The notes: generated by a model not told the origin, from the letters alone. DNA of 53,640 nucleotides from Acidimicrobiaceae bacterium (GCA_027306925.1 DAHUXW010000058.1:1-53640); one strand, 5' to 3'. Numbered from the stretch's first letter, positions 33,501-43,804 are shown. Translations and numbers: made by a program.

Positions 33501-33788
33501 TCAGCGATCCGGGAACGGGAGCCTCGGCTCCCGATCGTCCCGCGCCGCCTCGCGCGCCAGGCGGCGGGCGTGGCGCCCGTCGACCCACGGCGTGATCTCG
33601 AGCCGGTACGCGGTTAGGCCGATCCGCTCGCTCAGGCGGGGCTCCTCGACGAACCCGATCGAGTAGCGCGCGCCGCAGCGCGGGCACGCCCGCCTGACCG
33701 GTGCCGCCGACACCGCGAGCCGCAACGCGCGCACGCCGTGGCACGGGAGCACGCGGCTCCCGACGATCGTCGCGGTCGCGCGGGTCAC
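33501..33788 (-). CDS. Small CxxC protein of unknown function
   Basis: 95 residues. A CPRCG knuckle (about 35-39) with an earlier Cys/His pair (C15-H16) may bind zinc, and a C-terminal half rich in Arg follows. GTG 33788 lies 10 bp after the S4-ASCH stop, so the two are probably one transcript. TAGAAC overlapping that stop could also act as a -10 box. No family recognised. Confidence 0.5.
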   Translation of the reverse strand: MTRATATIVGSRVLPCHGVRALRLAVSAAPVRRACPRCGARYSIGFVEEPRLSERIGLTAYRLEITPWVDGRHARRLAREAARDDREPRLPFPDR

Positions 33789-33798
33789 GCCAGCGGTT

Positions 33799-34482
33799 CT
33801 ACTCCCCGGCTGTGACGGGGTCGACGATTCGGAACCACTCGACGACCACCGGCGAGTCGTCGTCGAGCACCCAGCCGGGCTCGCCCAGCGCGGCACGCAC
33901 GTCGGGAAGCGATCCGCCCCACTCGTGCTCGCGCGCGTCGCGCCACTCGCCGGCGTCGGCGAAGCCCTCACCTTCGGCGAGCGCGACGTCGTCGCCGACG
34001 TCAGCGAGGCGGCACACCTCGACCCGGACGATCTCGACCGACGCGAGGCGCTCGCCAGCGCTCCCGACGAGCGTCGAGCGGTCACCCGGGCGCGGCGGCG
34101 CGATCTCGGCGATGCGGTAGAAGACCTCGGGGCTCGTCGCGGCGGTCTTTTGGCCGCGCAGCGCCGCGGCGACGAGCCGGTCGCGGCGCGGTCCGGGGTC
34201 GCCGAGCGCGTACCCGGCGCGGTCGGACCCGCCCTCGCGCCCTGCGACGCGCACCTCGACGCCGCCGACGGAGACGACGTCGCCGACCTCGAGGCGGCGG
34301 CCGCGCCGCGTCTCCTCGACGCCGTTCACGGCGACCTCGCCGGCCGCGAGCAGCGGTCGTGCCTCGGAGCCGATCGCGACGAGGTCGGCGAGCTTCAGGA
34401 ACTGACCGAGGCGGATCCCGCCGCCGCCGACCGCGACCTCGCGCACGCCCGGCTCCGCACGGGGCGTCCGCGGCTGGCCCAT
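33799..34482 (-). CDS. S4 RNA-binding domain fused to ASCH domain
   Basis: 227 residues. Residues 22-80 form an S4 domain of the RlbA/YaaA type (GGGIRLGQFLKLADLVAIGSEA, LLAAGEVAVNGVEETRRGRRLEVGD). Residues 88-222 form an ASCH domain (RLVAAALRGQKTAATS, ALAEGEGFADAGEWRDAREHEW), the fold of the N4-acetylcytidine amidohydrolase YqfB and of RNA-binding PUA-like proteins. K112 and the EGEG acidic cluster match the usual active-site positions. The fusion implies action on RNA or a modified nucleotide. ATG 34482 has a TACGAT box 6 nt upstream. Confidence 0.8.
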   Translation of the reverse strand: MGQPRTPRAEPGVREVAVGGGGIRLGQFLKLADLVAIGSEARPLLAAGEVAVNGVEETRRGRRLEVGDVVSVGGVEVRVAGREGGSDRAGYALGDPGPRRDRLVAAALRGQKTAATSPEVFYRIAEIAPPRPGDRSTLVGSAGERLASVEIVRVEVCRLADVGDDVALAEGEGFADAGEWRDAREHEWGGSLPDVRAALGEPGWVLDDDSPVVVEWFRIVDPVTAGE

Positions 34483-34488
34483 GTGCCG

Positions 34489-34494
34489 ATCGTA
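34489..34494 (-). promoter_or_regulatory. Leaderless -10 box (TACGAT)
   Basis: TACGAT ends 6 nt before ATG 34482 of the S4-ASCH gene. Confidence 0.45.
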
Positions 34495-34630
34495 CGGGAC
34501 GCGGGACCGGATCGGGCGGACCGCTCGCCGGCGCTCCTGCCGGGGAATGCGGTGCGGCGCGTGGGCGTTGGGCTGGCAGGAACCGCGGTTCGAGGACTGA
34601 CGGAACGGCGCGCGGCTCCGCCCCACGACC

Positions 34631-34680
34631 CGGGAGACCGGGAGCGACCGAGGTCCGGGAGACCGGGCGGCGACCGAGGA
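34631..34680. repeat. Two 25-bp direct repeats before the MFS gene
   Basis: Copies at 34631-34655 and 34656-34680 share CGGGAGACCGGG and a CGACCGAGG end. The second copy includes the GAGGA ribosome site. It could be a regulator site or duplication noise. Confidence 0.5.
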
Positions 34681-34686
34681 GCGCGC

Positions 34687-36210
34687 ATGAGCGAGACTGA
34701 ACCGGTGGACCCGACGCGAGATCGCCCGCCTGCCCGGCCGCCGCGCGCCGCGGGCGAGTGGCCGCACTGGATCGTGCTGGCGCTCGCGTGCGTCGGCCAG
34801 TTCATGGTCGTGCTCGACGTGTCCGTCGTGAACGTCGCGCTCCCGTCGATCCATCGCGACCTCAACTTCTCGGCCGACGGCCTGCAGTGGGTCGTGAACG
34901 CGTACACGCTCAGCTTCGCCGGCTTCCTCCTCCTCGGCGGTCGCGCCGCCGACCTGTTCGGCCGACGGAGGGTCTTCCTGGTCGGGCTCGCGACCTTCAC
35001 GGTCGCGAGCCTCGCCGGCGGCTCCGCCCGGGACCAGGCGATGCTCGTCGCCGCTCGGGCGCTCCAGGGCCTCGGTGGAGCGATCCTCGCTCCGGCAACG
35101 CTTTCGATCATCACGACGACGTTCACCGAGCCGCGCGAGCGCGCCCGTGCGATGGGGATGTGGAGCGCGGTCGCCGGCGCCGGCGGCGCGTTCGGGGCGC
35201 TGCTCGGCGGCGTGCTCACCGACATGCTCTCGTGGCGATGGATCCTGTTCATCAACGTCCCGATCGGAATCGCCGCACTCGTCGTCGGCCGGCTCGCGCT
35301 CCGGGAGGGCCGTCGCGCCGAGAAGACGGGGCTCGACCTTCCCGGGGCGGTGCTCGTGACCGCGGGGCTCACCGCCCTCGTCTACGGCGTCGTCCGCACG
35401 GACACGCTCGCGTGGACCGCGCCGCAGACCGTCGGCATGCTCGCGCTCGCCGCGGTGCTGCTCGCGGCCTTCGTGCTCCGCGAGGGACGGTACGCGGCGG
35501 CTCCGCTCATGCCGTTGCGCATGTTCGCGTCGCGCACGATCTCGGGCGCGAACCTCGTGACGCTCGCGATGTCGGGGGCGATGTTCCCGATGTGGTACCT
35601 GCTCACCCTCTACCTCCAGGAGGTACGGGGCTACTCGGCGCTGCGGACCGGCTTCGTCTTCTCTCCGGTCGCGTTCGCGATCGTCGTCGGCGCGCAGACG
35701 GCGTCGCGCGTCGTGAACCGCGTCGGCGCCCGGCGCCTCCTGCTCGCCGGGACCGCGACGATGACGCTCGGGCTGCTGATGCTGTCGCGCATCGGCGCGA
35801 CGAGCAACTTCTGGCTCGACGTCTTTCCCGGCGCGGTGCTCTCCTCGCTCGGCCTCGGCCTGTCGGTCACGCCCGTGACGCTCGCCGCGACGGCAGGGGT
35901 GGCCCGCCACGAGGCGGGCCTCGCGTCCGGGCTCGTGAACACCGCGCGCCAGGTCGGCGGCTCGCTCGGTCTCGCGGCCATCGCGACCGCGGCGACGACG
36001 CGCACGATGGACGTGACGCGGGCCGGCGGCGCCGCGCGCTCCGCAGGCCGCGCGCTCAGCGCGGGCTTCTCGTTCGGCTTCGCGCTCGCGACCGGCCTCG
36101 CCGCCGCCGGCATCGTCGCGACGCTCGTCCTGCCCGCGGTCGCGTCGCGACGCGCGCAGCGCCCGGACGAGCCGTCCGCCGAGCTCCCGCTCGCGGTCGA
36201 GGCCGGCTGA
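34687..36210 (+). CDS. DHA2-family MFS drug exporter (EmrB/QacA type)
   Basis: 507 residues with 14 predicted helices. It has the family marks: FMVVLDVSVVNVALPSI (motif D1), GRAADLFGRRRVF (motif A), RALQGLGGAILAPATLS (motif B) and GGAFGALLGGVLTD (motif C of exporters). It uses the proton gradient to export cationic or hydrophobic drugs; the substrate is unknown. ATG 34687 has GAGGA 7 nt upstream. It is divergent from the S4-ASCH gene, and no TetR gene lies beside it. Confidence 0.9.
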   Translation: MSETEPVDPTRDRPPARPPRAAGEWPHWIVLALACVGQFMVVLDVSVVNVALPSIHRDLNFSADGLQWVVNAYTLSFAGFLLLGGRAADLFGRRRVFLVGLATFTVASLAGGSARDQAMLVAARALQGLGGAILAPATLSIITTTFTEPRERARAMGMWSAVAGAGGAFGALLGGVLTDMLSWRWILFINVPIGIAALVVGRLALREGRRAEKTGLDLPGAVLVTAGLTALVYGVVRTDTLAWTAPQTVGMLALAAVLLAAFVLREGRYAAAPLMPLRMFASRTISGANLVTLAMSGAMFPMWYLLTLYLQEVRGYSALRTGFVFSPVAFAIVVGAQTASRVVNRVGARRLLLAGTATMTLGLLMLSRIGATSNFWLDVFPGAVLSSLGLGLSVTPVTLAATAGVARHEAGLASGLVNTARQVGGSLGLAAIATAATTRTMDVTRAGGAARSAGRALSAGFSFGFALATGLAAAGIVATLVLPAVASRRAQRPDEPSAELPLAVEAG

Positions 36211-36279
36211 GCGCGCCGGCCCGGCGCGGCCCGCACCGCGCCATCAGCTGAGTCACAGCGCGCGCTCAGGAACTCGCCG

Positions 36280-36285
36280 CACAAT
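36280..36285 (+). promoter_or_regulatory. Candidate -10 box (CACAAT) of the two-component operon
   Basis: CACAAT ends 6 nt before GTG 36292, the third of three consecutive GTG codons at the response-regulator start. Confidence 0.35.
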
Positions 36286-36990
36286 GTGGTGGTGGACAAC
36301 CTCGTGAGCCGCGTGCTCGTCGTGGACGACGAGCCGAACATCACCGATCTCGTCGCGACCGCGCTCCGCTACGAGGGGTTCGAGGTCGCGGCCGCGGGGA
36401 CCGGCCGTGACGCGCTCGACCAGGTCACGGCGTTCCGGCCACACCTCATCGTGCTCGACGTCATGCTGCCCGACCTCGACGGGTTCGAAGTGGCCCGGCG
36501 CCTGCGTCAGGAGGGGCGCAGGGTCCCGATCCTGTTCCTGACCGCGCGTGACGCGACCGAGGACAAGGTGCGCGGACTCACCCTCGGCGGCGACGACTAC
36601 GTCGCGAAGCCGTTCTCCCTCGCCGAGCTCCTCGCCCGCGTGCGCGCGGTGCTGCGGCGCGTGAAGGAGGGCGGCGAGAGCTCGTCGCGCCTCGTCTTCG
36701 CGGACCTCGAGCTCGACGAGGATACTCGCGAGGTCTTCCGCGGCGCGACGCCGATCGAGCTCACGCCGACCGAGTTCAAGCTGCTCCGGTACCTGATGCT
36801 CAACCCGCGCCGGGTCCTGTCGAAGGCGCAGATCCTCGACCACGTCTGGGAGTACGACTTCGGGGGCGATGCGAACGTCGTCGAGACCTACATCAGCTAC
36901 CTGCGCAAGAAGGTCGACACGCTCGGTCCGCCCCTGATCCACACGCTCCGGGGCGCCGGCTACTCGATGCGCGTCCCGGTGAACGTCTGA
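36286..36990 (+). CDS. OmpR-family response regulator
   Basis: 234 residues. The receiver domain has the acidic pocket VVDDEPN, phosphoacceptor D58 (VLDVMLPDLDG) and K108 (YVAKPF). The C-terminal winged helix has LTPTEFKLLRYLMLNPRRVLSKAQILDHVW and VVETYISYLRKKVD. It resembles the TcrA/MprA group. Three successive GTG codons (36286, 36289, 36292) make the exact start uncertain. The histidine kinase follows 11 bp later. Confidence 0.95.
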   Translation: MVVDNLVSRVLVVDDEPNITDLVATALRYEGFEVAAAGTGRDALDQVTAFRPHLIVLDVMLPDLDGFEVARRLRQEGRRVPILFLTARDATEDKVRGLTLGGDDYVAKPFSLAELLARVRAVLRRVKEGGESSSRLVFADLELDEDTREVFRGATPIELTPTEFKLLRYLMLNPRRVLSKAQILDHVWEYDFGGDANVVETYISYLRKKVDTLGPPLIHTLRGAGYSMRVPVNV

Positions 36991-37001
36991 GGGCGCGGCC
37001 C

Positions 37002-38603
37002 GTGCGTCCCCGGAGCACCGCCCGCGCGGTGACCGGATGGGCCCGGTCGGTCGGCGGCGGTCTGTCGCTCCGCTCGCGCCTGCTGCTCGGCCTCGTCCTC
37101 GTCGCCGCCGTCGGGCTCGTGGCCGCCGACGTCGTCGTCTACGGCCAGGTCGACTCGTTCCTCACGAGTCAGGTCGACGGCCAGCTGCCGTCGTCGCTCA
37201 ACCCGTTCATCCGCCAGGTGCGGTCGCAGCTCGGCGGCATCGCCGGCTTCGGCGGAGGCTTCGCCGGCTCGCTCGACTTCCGTCAGGACACTCCGCGGGG
37301 CGCGTACGGCGCGGTCGTCTACGGCCACGGCACGATCTACACCCAGACCTTCCAGGGGAACACCCCGCTCGGCCCCCCGCCCGCGATACCTCGCGACCTC
37401 GTCACGGAGACCGAGAAGAGCCCGACCGGGATCATCACCACGCTCGGCAGCGCGCCGGCGATCCACCTGACCGTCGGAGCGGTCGGCCGGCCGTCCTTCC
37501 GCTACCGGCTCATCTCGGTCGCGCTCCCGACGAACCAGCCGTCGGTCGCCGTGGTCGCGCTCCCGCTCGACGGCGTGGACGCGACGCTGCGCCATCTCGT
37601 GGCCGTCGACATCGTGGCATCAGCCGCCGTGCTCGCGGTCCTCGCGGGCCTCGGCTATCTCGTCGTGCGCCTCGGAATGCGGCCGCTCGAGGAGATCGAG
37701 TCGACGGCCGAGGGGATCGCCGCGGGCGACCTCGGCCGGCGGGTGGCCCGCGAGGACGAGCGCACCGAGGTCGGGCGGCTCGGTGCCTCGCTCAACTCGA
37801 TGCTCGGCCAGATCGAGCACGCGTTCGCGGAGCAGCGCAGCTCCGAGCTCCGCCTCCGGCAGTTCCTCGCCGACGCGTCCCACGAGCTGCGGACACCGGT
37901 GACCTCGATACGCGGCTACTCGGAGCTGTTTCGCCGCGGCGCCTCCGGCCGCCCCGAAGACCTCGCGCTCGCGATGCGCCGGATCGAGGACGAGTCGGTC
38001 CGCATGGGCCTGCTCGTCGACGACCTGCTGCTGCTCGCACGACTCGACCAGGGCCGGCCGATCGAGCACGTCCCGGTCGACCTCGTCGCGGTCGCGGCGG
38101 ACGCGGCGGCGGACGCGCAGGTGCTCGCTCCCGACCGGGCGGTCGTGCTCGACGCCGCGGGGCCGGTGACCGTGTCGGGCGACGAGCAGCAGCTGCGCCA
38201 GGTCGCGACCAATCTCGTCCAGAACGCGCTCCGTCACACCCCGGCGGGGTCGCCCGTCCACGTGGGCGTCCGCCGCGCGGACTCGCTCGCCGTGCTCGCC
38301 GTGCGCGACGAAGGCCCGGGGCTGAGCCACGAGCACGCCGCGCGGGTCTTCGAGCGCTTCTACCGCGCGGACCCCTCGCGCACGCGCGGGAGCGGGGGAA
38401 CCGGCCTCGGACTGTCGATCGTGAAGTCGATCGCCGAGGCGCACGGGGGCAGGGCACGGGTCGAGACCGCGCCGGGCGAGGGAGCGACGTTCGTGGTCGA
38501 GCTCCCCGCGGCGCCCGGGGCGTCCGAGCTCGTCTCCTCAGGCCCAGTCGCCGGTGAGGTGGGCCGTGTCGTTGAAGCACCGAAGCGTCCACCGGTCGCC
38601 TGA
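37002..38603 (+). CDS. Sensor histidine kinase
   Basis: 533 residues: a helix at about 28-48, an extracellular sensor of about 150 residues with a Gly-rich stretch (GGIAGFGGGFAGS), a second helix at about 203-222, HAMP, HisKA with H294 (DASHELRTPVTS) and HATPase_c (NLVQNALRHTP, DEGPGLS, GTGLGLSIVKSI). It pairs with the response regulator upstream. The signal is unknown. Its last 66 bases overlap the convergent phosphatase gene, an unusually long antisense overlap. Confidence 0.94.
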   Translation: MRPRSTARAVTGWARSVGGGLSLRSRLLLGLVLVAAVGLVAADVVVYGQVDSFLTSQVDGQLPSSLNPFIRQVRSQLGGIAGFGGGFAGSLDFRQDTPRGAYGAVVYGHGTIYTQTFQGNTPLGPPPAIPRDLVTETEKSPTGIITTLGSAPAIHLTVGAVGRPSFRYRLISVALPTNQPSVAVVALPLDGVDATLRHLVAVDIVASAAVLAVLAGLGYLVVRLGMRPLEEIESTAEGIAAGDLGRRVAREDERTEVGRLGASLNSMLGQIEHAFAEQRSSELRLRQFLADASHELRTPVTSIRGYSELFRRGASGRPEDLALAMRRIEDESVRMGLLVDDLLLLARLDQGRPIEHVPVDLVAVAADAAADAQVLAPDRAVVLDAAGPVTVSGDEQQLRQVATNLVQNALRHTPAGSPVHVGVRRADSLAVLAVRDEGPGLSHEHAARVFERFYRADPSRTRGSGGTGLGLSIVKSIAEAHGGRARVETAPGEGATFVVELPAAPGASELVSSGPVAGEVGRVVEAPKRPPVA

Positions 38604-39248
38604 CACGACGAGGGTCGAGACCGACGCGTTGTCGAGGGCGATGAATGCGAACGGGCTCGACCGCGTGGCGTGCGCGAGCACGCTCGAGATCGCGACCGCG
38701 TGCGACACCGCGACCACGCAGCCGCCCGGGTGCTCGCGCGCGATCCGCTCGATCGCTCCCGCGGTGCGGGAGCGCAGGGACTCGTTGGACTCGGCGCCGG
38801 GGACGACGTCCCAGCGCTCCTCGGCGAACACGCGCGCTGCGAGCGGGTCGCGCTCCGCGATCCGCCTCCGGTACGCGCCGCCCTCCCACTCGCCCATGTG
38901 CACCTCGACGAGGTCGGGCTCGACGAGGGTCCGCGCGCCGAGCGCGAGCGCGAGCGGCGCCGCGGTCTGCACCGTGCGGCGGAGCTGGGTCACGTAGATC
39001 GCGTCGAGCTGTTGTCTGCTCAGTCGCCGGCCGAGCGCCTCGGCCTGGGCCCGTCCGGTCTCCGACAGCTCCGGGTCGCCGCGCCCGTCGACGAGGGGGA
39101 ACGGACGGTCGGGGTCCGTCGGCGCCGACTCCCCGTGGCGCACGAGGTGGACGACCGTCGAGCCGGGAGGGCGCTCGAAGCGGACCTGTGCGTACGAGGC
39201 CGGAACCGCCGGCGCGCCGGAGCCGCTCGATCCCTCGGGCGCGCGCAT
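38538..39248 (-). CDS. Histidine phosphatase (phosphoglycerate mutase-like)
   Basis: 236 residues. The catalytic RHGES motif (about 34-38), the second conserved Arg (QLRRTVQTAAPLA), the acid Glu in GEWEGG and the second His in VSHAVAIS are present. The family covers acid phosphatases and sugar-phosphatases as well as mutases; without a partner gene the substrate is open. ATG 39248 follows TAGGCT by 7 nt. The gene converges on, and overlaps, the histidine kinase. Confidence 0.9.
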   Translation of the reverse strand: MRAPEGSSGSGAPAVPASYAQVRFERPPGSTVVHLVRHGESAPTDPDRPFPLVDGRGDPELSETGRAQAEALGRRLSRQQLDAIYVTQLRRTVQTAAPLALALGARTLVEPDLVEVHMGEWEGGAYRRRIAERDPLAARVFAEERWDVVPGAESNESLRSRTAGAIERIAREHPGGCVVAVSHAVAISSVLAHATRSSPFAFIALDNASVSTLVVSGDRWTLRCFNDTAHLTGDWA

Positions 39249-39255
39249 CGGCCCG

Positions 39256-39261
39256 AGCCTA
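39256..39261 (-). promoter_or_regulatory. Leaderless -10 box (TAGGCT)
   Basis: TAGGCT ends 7 nt before ATG 39248 of the histidine phosphatase gene. Confidence 0.45.
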
Positions 39262-39288
39262 CGCGGCCGAGCGGGGGCCCGCGACCCG

Positions 39289-40131
39289 CTACGCGAGCCG
39301 GGTGAGCTCGACGGTGACCTCGAGCGACTCGAGGGTGCCCCCGTGGTAGAGGCCGTGGAGCGGGGAGACGTCCGCGTAGTCGCGGCCGCGTGCGACCGTC
39401 ACGTGCCGCTCGCCGACCGGGTCGCCGTTCGTCGGGTCGACGGGCTGCCACGCGCCGAGGAAGACCTCGACCCACGCGTGGCTCGCTCCGTTCACGGTCT
39501 CGCCGACCGGGGCGTCGGCCATCGGGTGCAGGTATCCGGAGGTGTAGCGCGCCGGGATGCCGAGGTTGCGCAGGAGGACGAGCGCGACGTGGGCGAAGTC
39601 CTGGCACACGCCGCCTCCCTGGCGCCACGCCTCGAGGGCCGACGTCGACACCTGGGTCGTCCCCGGCTCGTAGCGCATCGCGGACCGGATCCAGGCGCAG
39701 AGCGCGTCGACCGCGTCGGCCGGCGCCTCGTGCGCCGCGACGGCGCGCGATAGCTCGGCGAGCTCGGGCTCGAGCGGCGCGTACGCGGTCGGCTCGAGGA
39801 GCTCCACGTAGCGGTCCCGAACCGCCGGGTCGCCGAGCGCGGCCCAGGTCACGTCGCGGTCGAGCGGCTCGGCCGGAGTGGTCTCGACGACCGAGGACGC
39901 CGTGACCACGAGGTCGTCGTGGGGCTCGTGGATGTCGAACGCGTGGACGGTCGTCGACCAGTAGTCGACGTACCGGAGCGCGGGCGCGACCGGCCGCACG
40001 GACACGTGGCTCTCGAGCACGGCCTGGCGGTGCGAGGCGACCGGCGTCATGCGCGCCTCGTTGTAGGACGCGGACACCGGGCTCGAGTACCGGTAGGTCG
40101 AGATGTGCCTCGTCGCGATCCGCCAGCTCAT
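39289..40131 (-). CDS. Transglutaminase-like cysteine protease family protein
   Basis: 280 residues. An N-terminal bacterial transglutaminase-associated domain (RHISTYRYSSPVSASYNEARMTP) is followed by the transglutaminase core with the Cys-His-Asp triad in GGVCQDFAH, ASHAWVEV and PVDPTNG. Such enzymes act as proteases or amidases in this gene context. The ATG overlaps the alpha-E stop (ATGA). With the ATP-grasp and alpha-E genes it forms the operon known from M. tuberculosis Rv2411c-Rv2409c, thought to make and process a peptide. Confidence 0.92.
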   Translation of the reverse strand: MSWRIATRHISTYRYSSPVSASYNEARMTPVASHRQAVLESHVSVRPVAPALRYVDYWSTTVHAFDIHEPHDDLVVTASSVVETTPAEPLDRDVTWAALGDPAVRDRYVELLEPTAYAPLEPELAELSRAVAAHEAPADAVDALCAWIRSAMRYEPGTTQVSTSALEAWRQGGGVCQDFAHVALVLLRNLGIPARYTSGYLHPMADAPVGETVNGASHAWVEVFLGAWQPVDPTNGDPVGERHVTVARGRDYADVSPLHGLYHGGTLESLEVTVELTRLA

Positions 40132-41107
40132 CGCGCCCGTCCCGCGGCTGCGGCGGGCGCGAGGTCGGCCCGGTCGGGTGCGATCTCGGCCCGCCACTCG
40201 AGGTCGGGCTCGCGGTGGAAGTAGCGGGCGGCGACCGCGGACGAGGCCTCCGAGCACGAGCGCTGGAGCGAGGTGAGGCGGGTGGGCAGGCCGTCGAGCA
40301 GCTCGCCGATCCTCCGGTACTCGAGCGCCGCGCGCGCCCGCCCGAGGACCCGGCGCGCCTCGTCCTCGGGACCGAGGCGCCCCCGGTCCGGGTCGAGCTC
40401 GGAAAGGCAGCTCTCGGCCGTCGCGAGCGCGAAGTAGGCGCTGCGCGGGAAGAGCCGGTCGAGCAGGAGGAACTCGGTGGAGCGCGCCGCGTCGACCGTC
40501 CCGTGGTACGTGCGCAGGTACGCCTCGTGCGCGGAGCAGCAGCGAAGCGTCGTCACCCAGTCGGACATGCTCTCGGGGAGGCTGAGGCGGACCCCGAGGA
40601 GCCGCGCGGTCATGTCGACGCGCTCGAGGCTCCGGCCGAGCACGAGGAAGCGCCATCCGTCGTCGCGGCTCATCGTCGCGTCCGCGATGCCCGCGGCGAT
40701 CGCGACGCGTTCCTTCACGAACTTCGCGAAGCGGAAGAACGCGTGCGGCCCGATCGCGCGCGCGGTCGCGACACGCTGGTCGAGCGCGACGTACGTCGCG
40801 TTCAGGCACTCCCAGAGCTCCGAGGAGATGGTCTCGCGGATGCCCCGGGCGCTCTCGCGCGCGCCGACGATCGAGGAGACGATCGAGCTCGGCTGGGAGG
40901 TGTCGAACGCGAGGAGCGCGGTCACGCGCCCGAGCTCGAGTGCGGCACCGCCGGTCTCGGGGATCCCCATGACCGACAGCAGCGCTCGCGACGCGACGGC
41001 CTCGTCGCTCGCCGCGTCCTCGAGGAGCTGGTGGATCTGGACGTCGAGGATGCGCGCGGTGTCCTCGGCGCGCTCGAGGTAGCGCCCGACCCAGAACAGC
41101 GACTCGG

Positions 41108-41123
<16 letters not shown>
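40128..41123 (-). CDS. Alpha-E domain protein
   Basis: 331 residues, almost all helical. The N-terminal LSRIAESLFWVGRYLERAEDTARILD is the alpha-E signature, and RFLVLGRSLERVDMTARLL repeats the motif. It always accompanies the circularly permuted ATP-grasp and transglutaminase proteins and probably scaffolds or assists peptide synthesis. GTG 41123 lies 16 bases inside the ATP-grasp gene, and the stop overlaps the transglutaminase start, so all three are tightly coupled. Confidence 0.92.
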
Positions 41124-42715
<1,592 letters not shown>

Positions 42716-42722
42716 CGGCCCA

Positions 42723-42728
42723 TGTGTA
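42723..42728 (-). promoter_or_regulatory. Leaderless -10 box (TACACA)
   Basis: TACACA ends 7 nt before GTG 42715 of the ATP-grasp operon. Confidence 0.35.
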
Positions 42729-42791
42729 CCAAGGGCGTGTTTCGGCACGATTTCGCCCGCCGCCCTGCGGAGCTGGCGATCGACCACCTGC

Positions 42792-43712
42792 TCAGGGTAC
42801 CGGGTCGCCGGCGTCCGGCCCGGGGCGGCGCGCGCCGGCGCGGATCACGCGCGAGAGCGCGGACACGACGTCGTCGCCCTCGCGCACGAGCGCGTCGACG
42901 CCGCGCACCGCGTCCGCGGCCGGATCGCCCGTCGCGAGCCCGCCGAGGAGCACCGGGAGCCGCGGCACGGCCGCGCGCACCGAGTCGACGACGGCCTGCG
43001 CGGCGGGGAGGTGCTCGGCCCGGGTCACGCCGACGCCGACCGCGACCGCGCGGGCCGAGCGCGTCGCGGCCGCTGCGAAGACCGCCGGAGGCACGTCCGC
43101 ACCGAGCTCGAGGACGTCGAAGCCGCCGAGCCGGACGAGGTCCGCGGCCATCGCGATCGGGAGGCCGTGCAGCTCGCCGAGCGGCGCGCCGAACACCACG
43201 ACGCCGCGCGACCGCCCGGGCCGTCGGACTCTCGCGCCGAGTCGTGACACGACGCGCGACGCGACCGCGGTCGCGAGGTGCTGGTCGGCCAGGTCGAGCT
43301 CGCCCGCCTCGCCCCGAGCGCCGATCGACGCGAGCGCGCCGCCGAGCATCTCGGTGTAGCAGTACGCGAGGTCGTGCGCGGACGCGAGGGCCGACTCGAC
43401 GACGCGCCACGCCGCCACCTCGTCGCCGGCGACGAGGTGGCGCTCGAGGCGTGCCGGCCACGGCGCGCCCGAGGTGGAAGCGCCGGCCGTGCCCGGCCCG
43501 CTCGGCGCCCGGGCGGCGAGCGGCGCGCGGGCGGCCGAGGCCGTGAACCTCGCGAGCGCGGCCGGCGAGACGACCCACCCGGTGCCCGAGCGCTCGGCGT
43601 CGAGCAGGCCCTGGCGCACGTAGCGGTACGCGGTCATGTAGTGGACGTGCAGCTCGGAAGCGACCTGCTTCAGGTTCATGGACTCGCGCCCGGCGGGCTC
43701 CGCCGCGGTCAT
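42792..43712 (-). CDS. CarH/MerR-like regulator with cobalamin-binding domain
   Basis: 306 residues. An N-terminal excisionase/MerR-type helix-turn-helix (NLKQVASELHVHYMTAYRYVRQGLL) is followed by a B12-binding helical domain (about 85-165) and a Rossmann B12-binding domain (about 169-290). The cobalamin base-off ligand motif reads E180-L-H182, with the axial His kept. In the helical domain, where CarH has W-x9-E-H, this protein has G134 and Q144-H145, so the Trp cap is missing. It is divergent from nrdAB across 173 bp, suggesting B12-responsive control of ribonucleotide reductase. ATG 43712 is chosen; ATG 43679 is possible. Confidence 0.8.
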   Translation of the reverse strand: MTAAEPAGRESMNLKQVASELHVHYMTAYRYVRQGLLDAERSGTGWVVSPAALARFTASAARAPLAARAPSGPGTAGASTSGAPWPARLERHLVAGDEVAAWRVVESALASAHDLAYCYTEMLGGALASIGARGEAGELDLADQHLATAVASRVVSRLGARVRRPGRSRGVVVFGAPLGELHGLPIAMAADLVRLGGFDVLELGADVPPAVFAAAATRSARAVAVGVGVTRAEHLPAAQAVVDSVRAAVPRLPVLLGGLATGDPAADAVRGVDALVREGDDVVSALSRVIRAGARRPGPDAGDPVP

Positions 43713-43775
43713 CGCGCCCTCGGGCGGCGGCCGACGGGCGCGACCGGTTGCGCGCTTAACACTGAAAGGCGGCCC

Positions 43776-43804
43776 TTGCGATACGCGAATCGCACTGGTG
43801 TAGT
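43776..43804 (+). promoter_or_regulatory. Candidate nrdAB promoter
   Basis: TTGCGA (43776-43781) and TGTAGT (43799-43804) are 17 bp apart, upstream of nrdA. The spacer holds the near-perfect palindrome described next. Confidence 0.5.
43778..43793. promoter_or_regulatory. Palindrome in nrdAB promoter spacer, candidate regulator operator
   Basis: GCGATACGCGAATCGC is symmetric at 14 of 16 positions (one mismatched pair) and sits between the -35 and -10 elements. A repressor bound here would block nrdAB. The divergent cobalamin-binding regulator is the obvious candidate. Inferred. Confidence 0.4.

Noticed and set aside
33799-35910. A 703-codon minus-strand frame extending S4-ASCH under the MFS gene
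   Set aside because: The upstream part is antisense to the exporter. ATG 34482, with its -10 box, begins exactly before the S4 domain.
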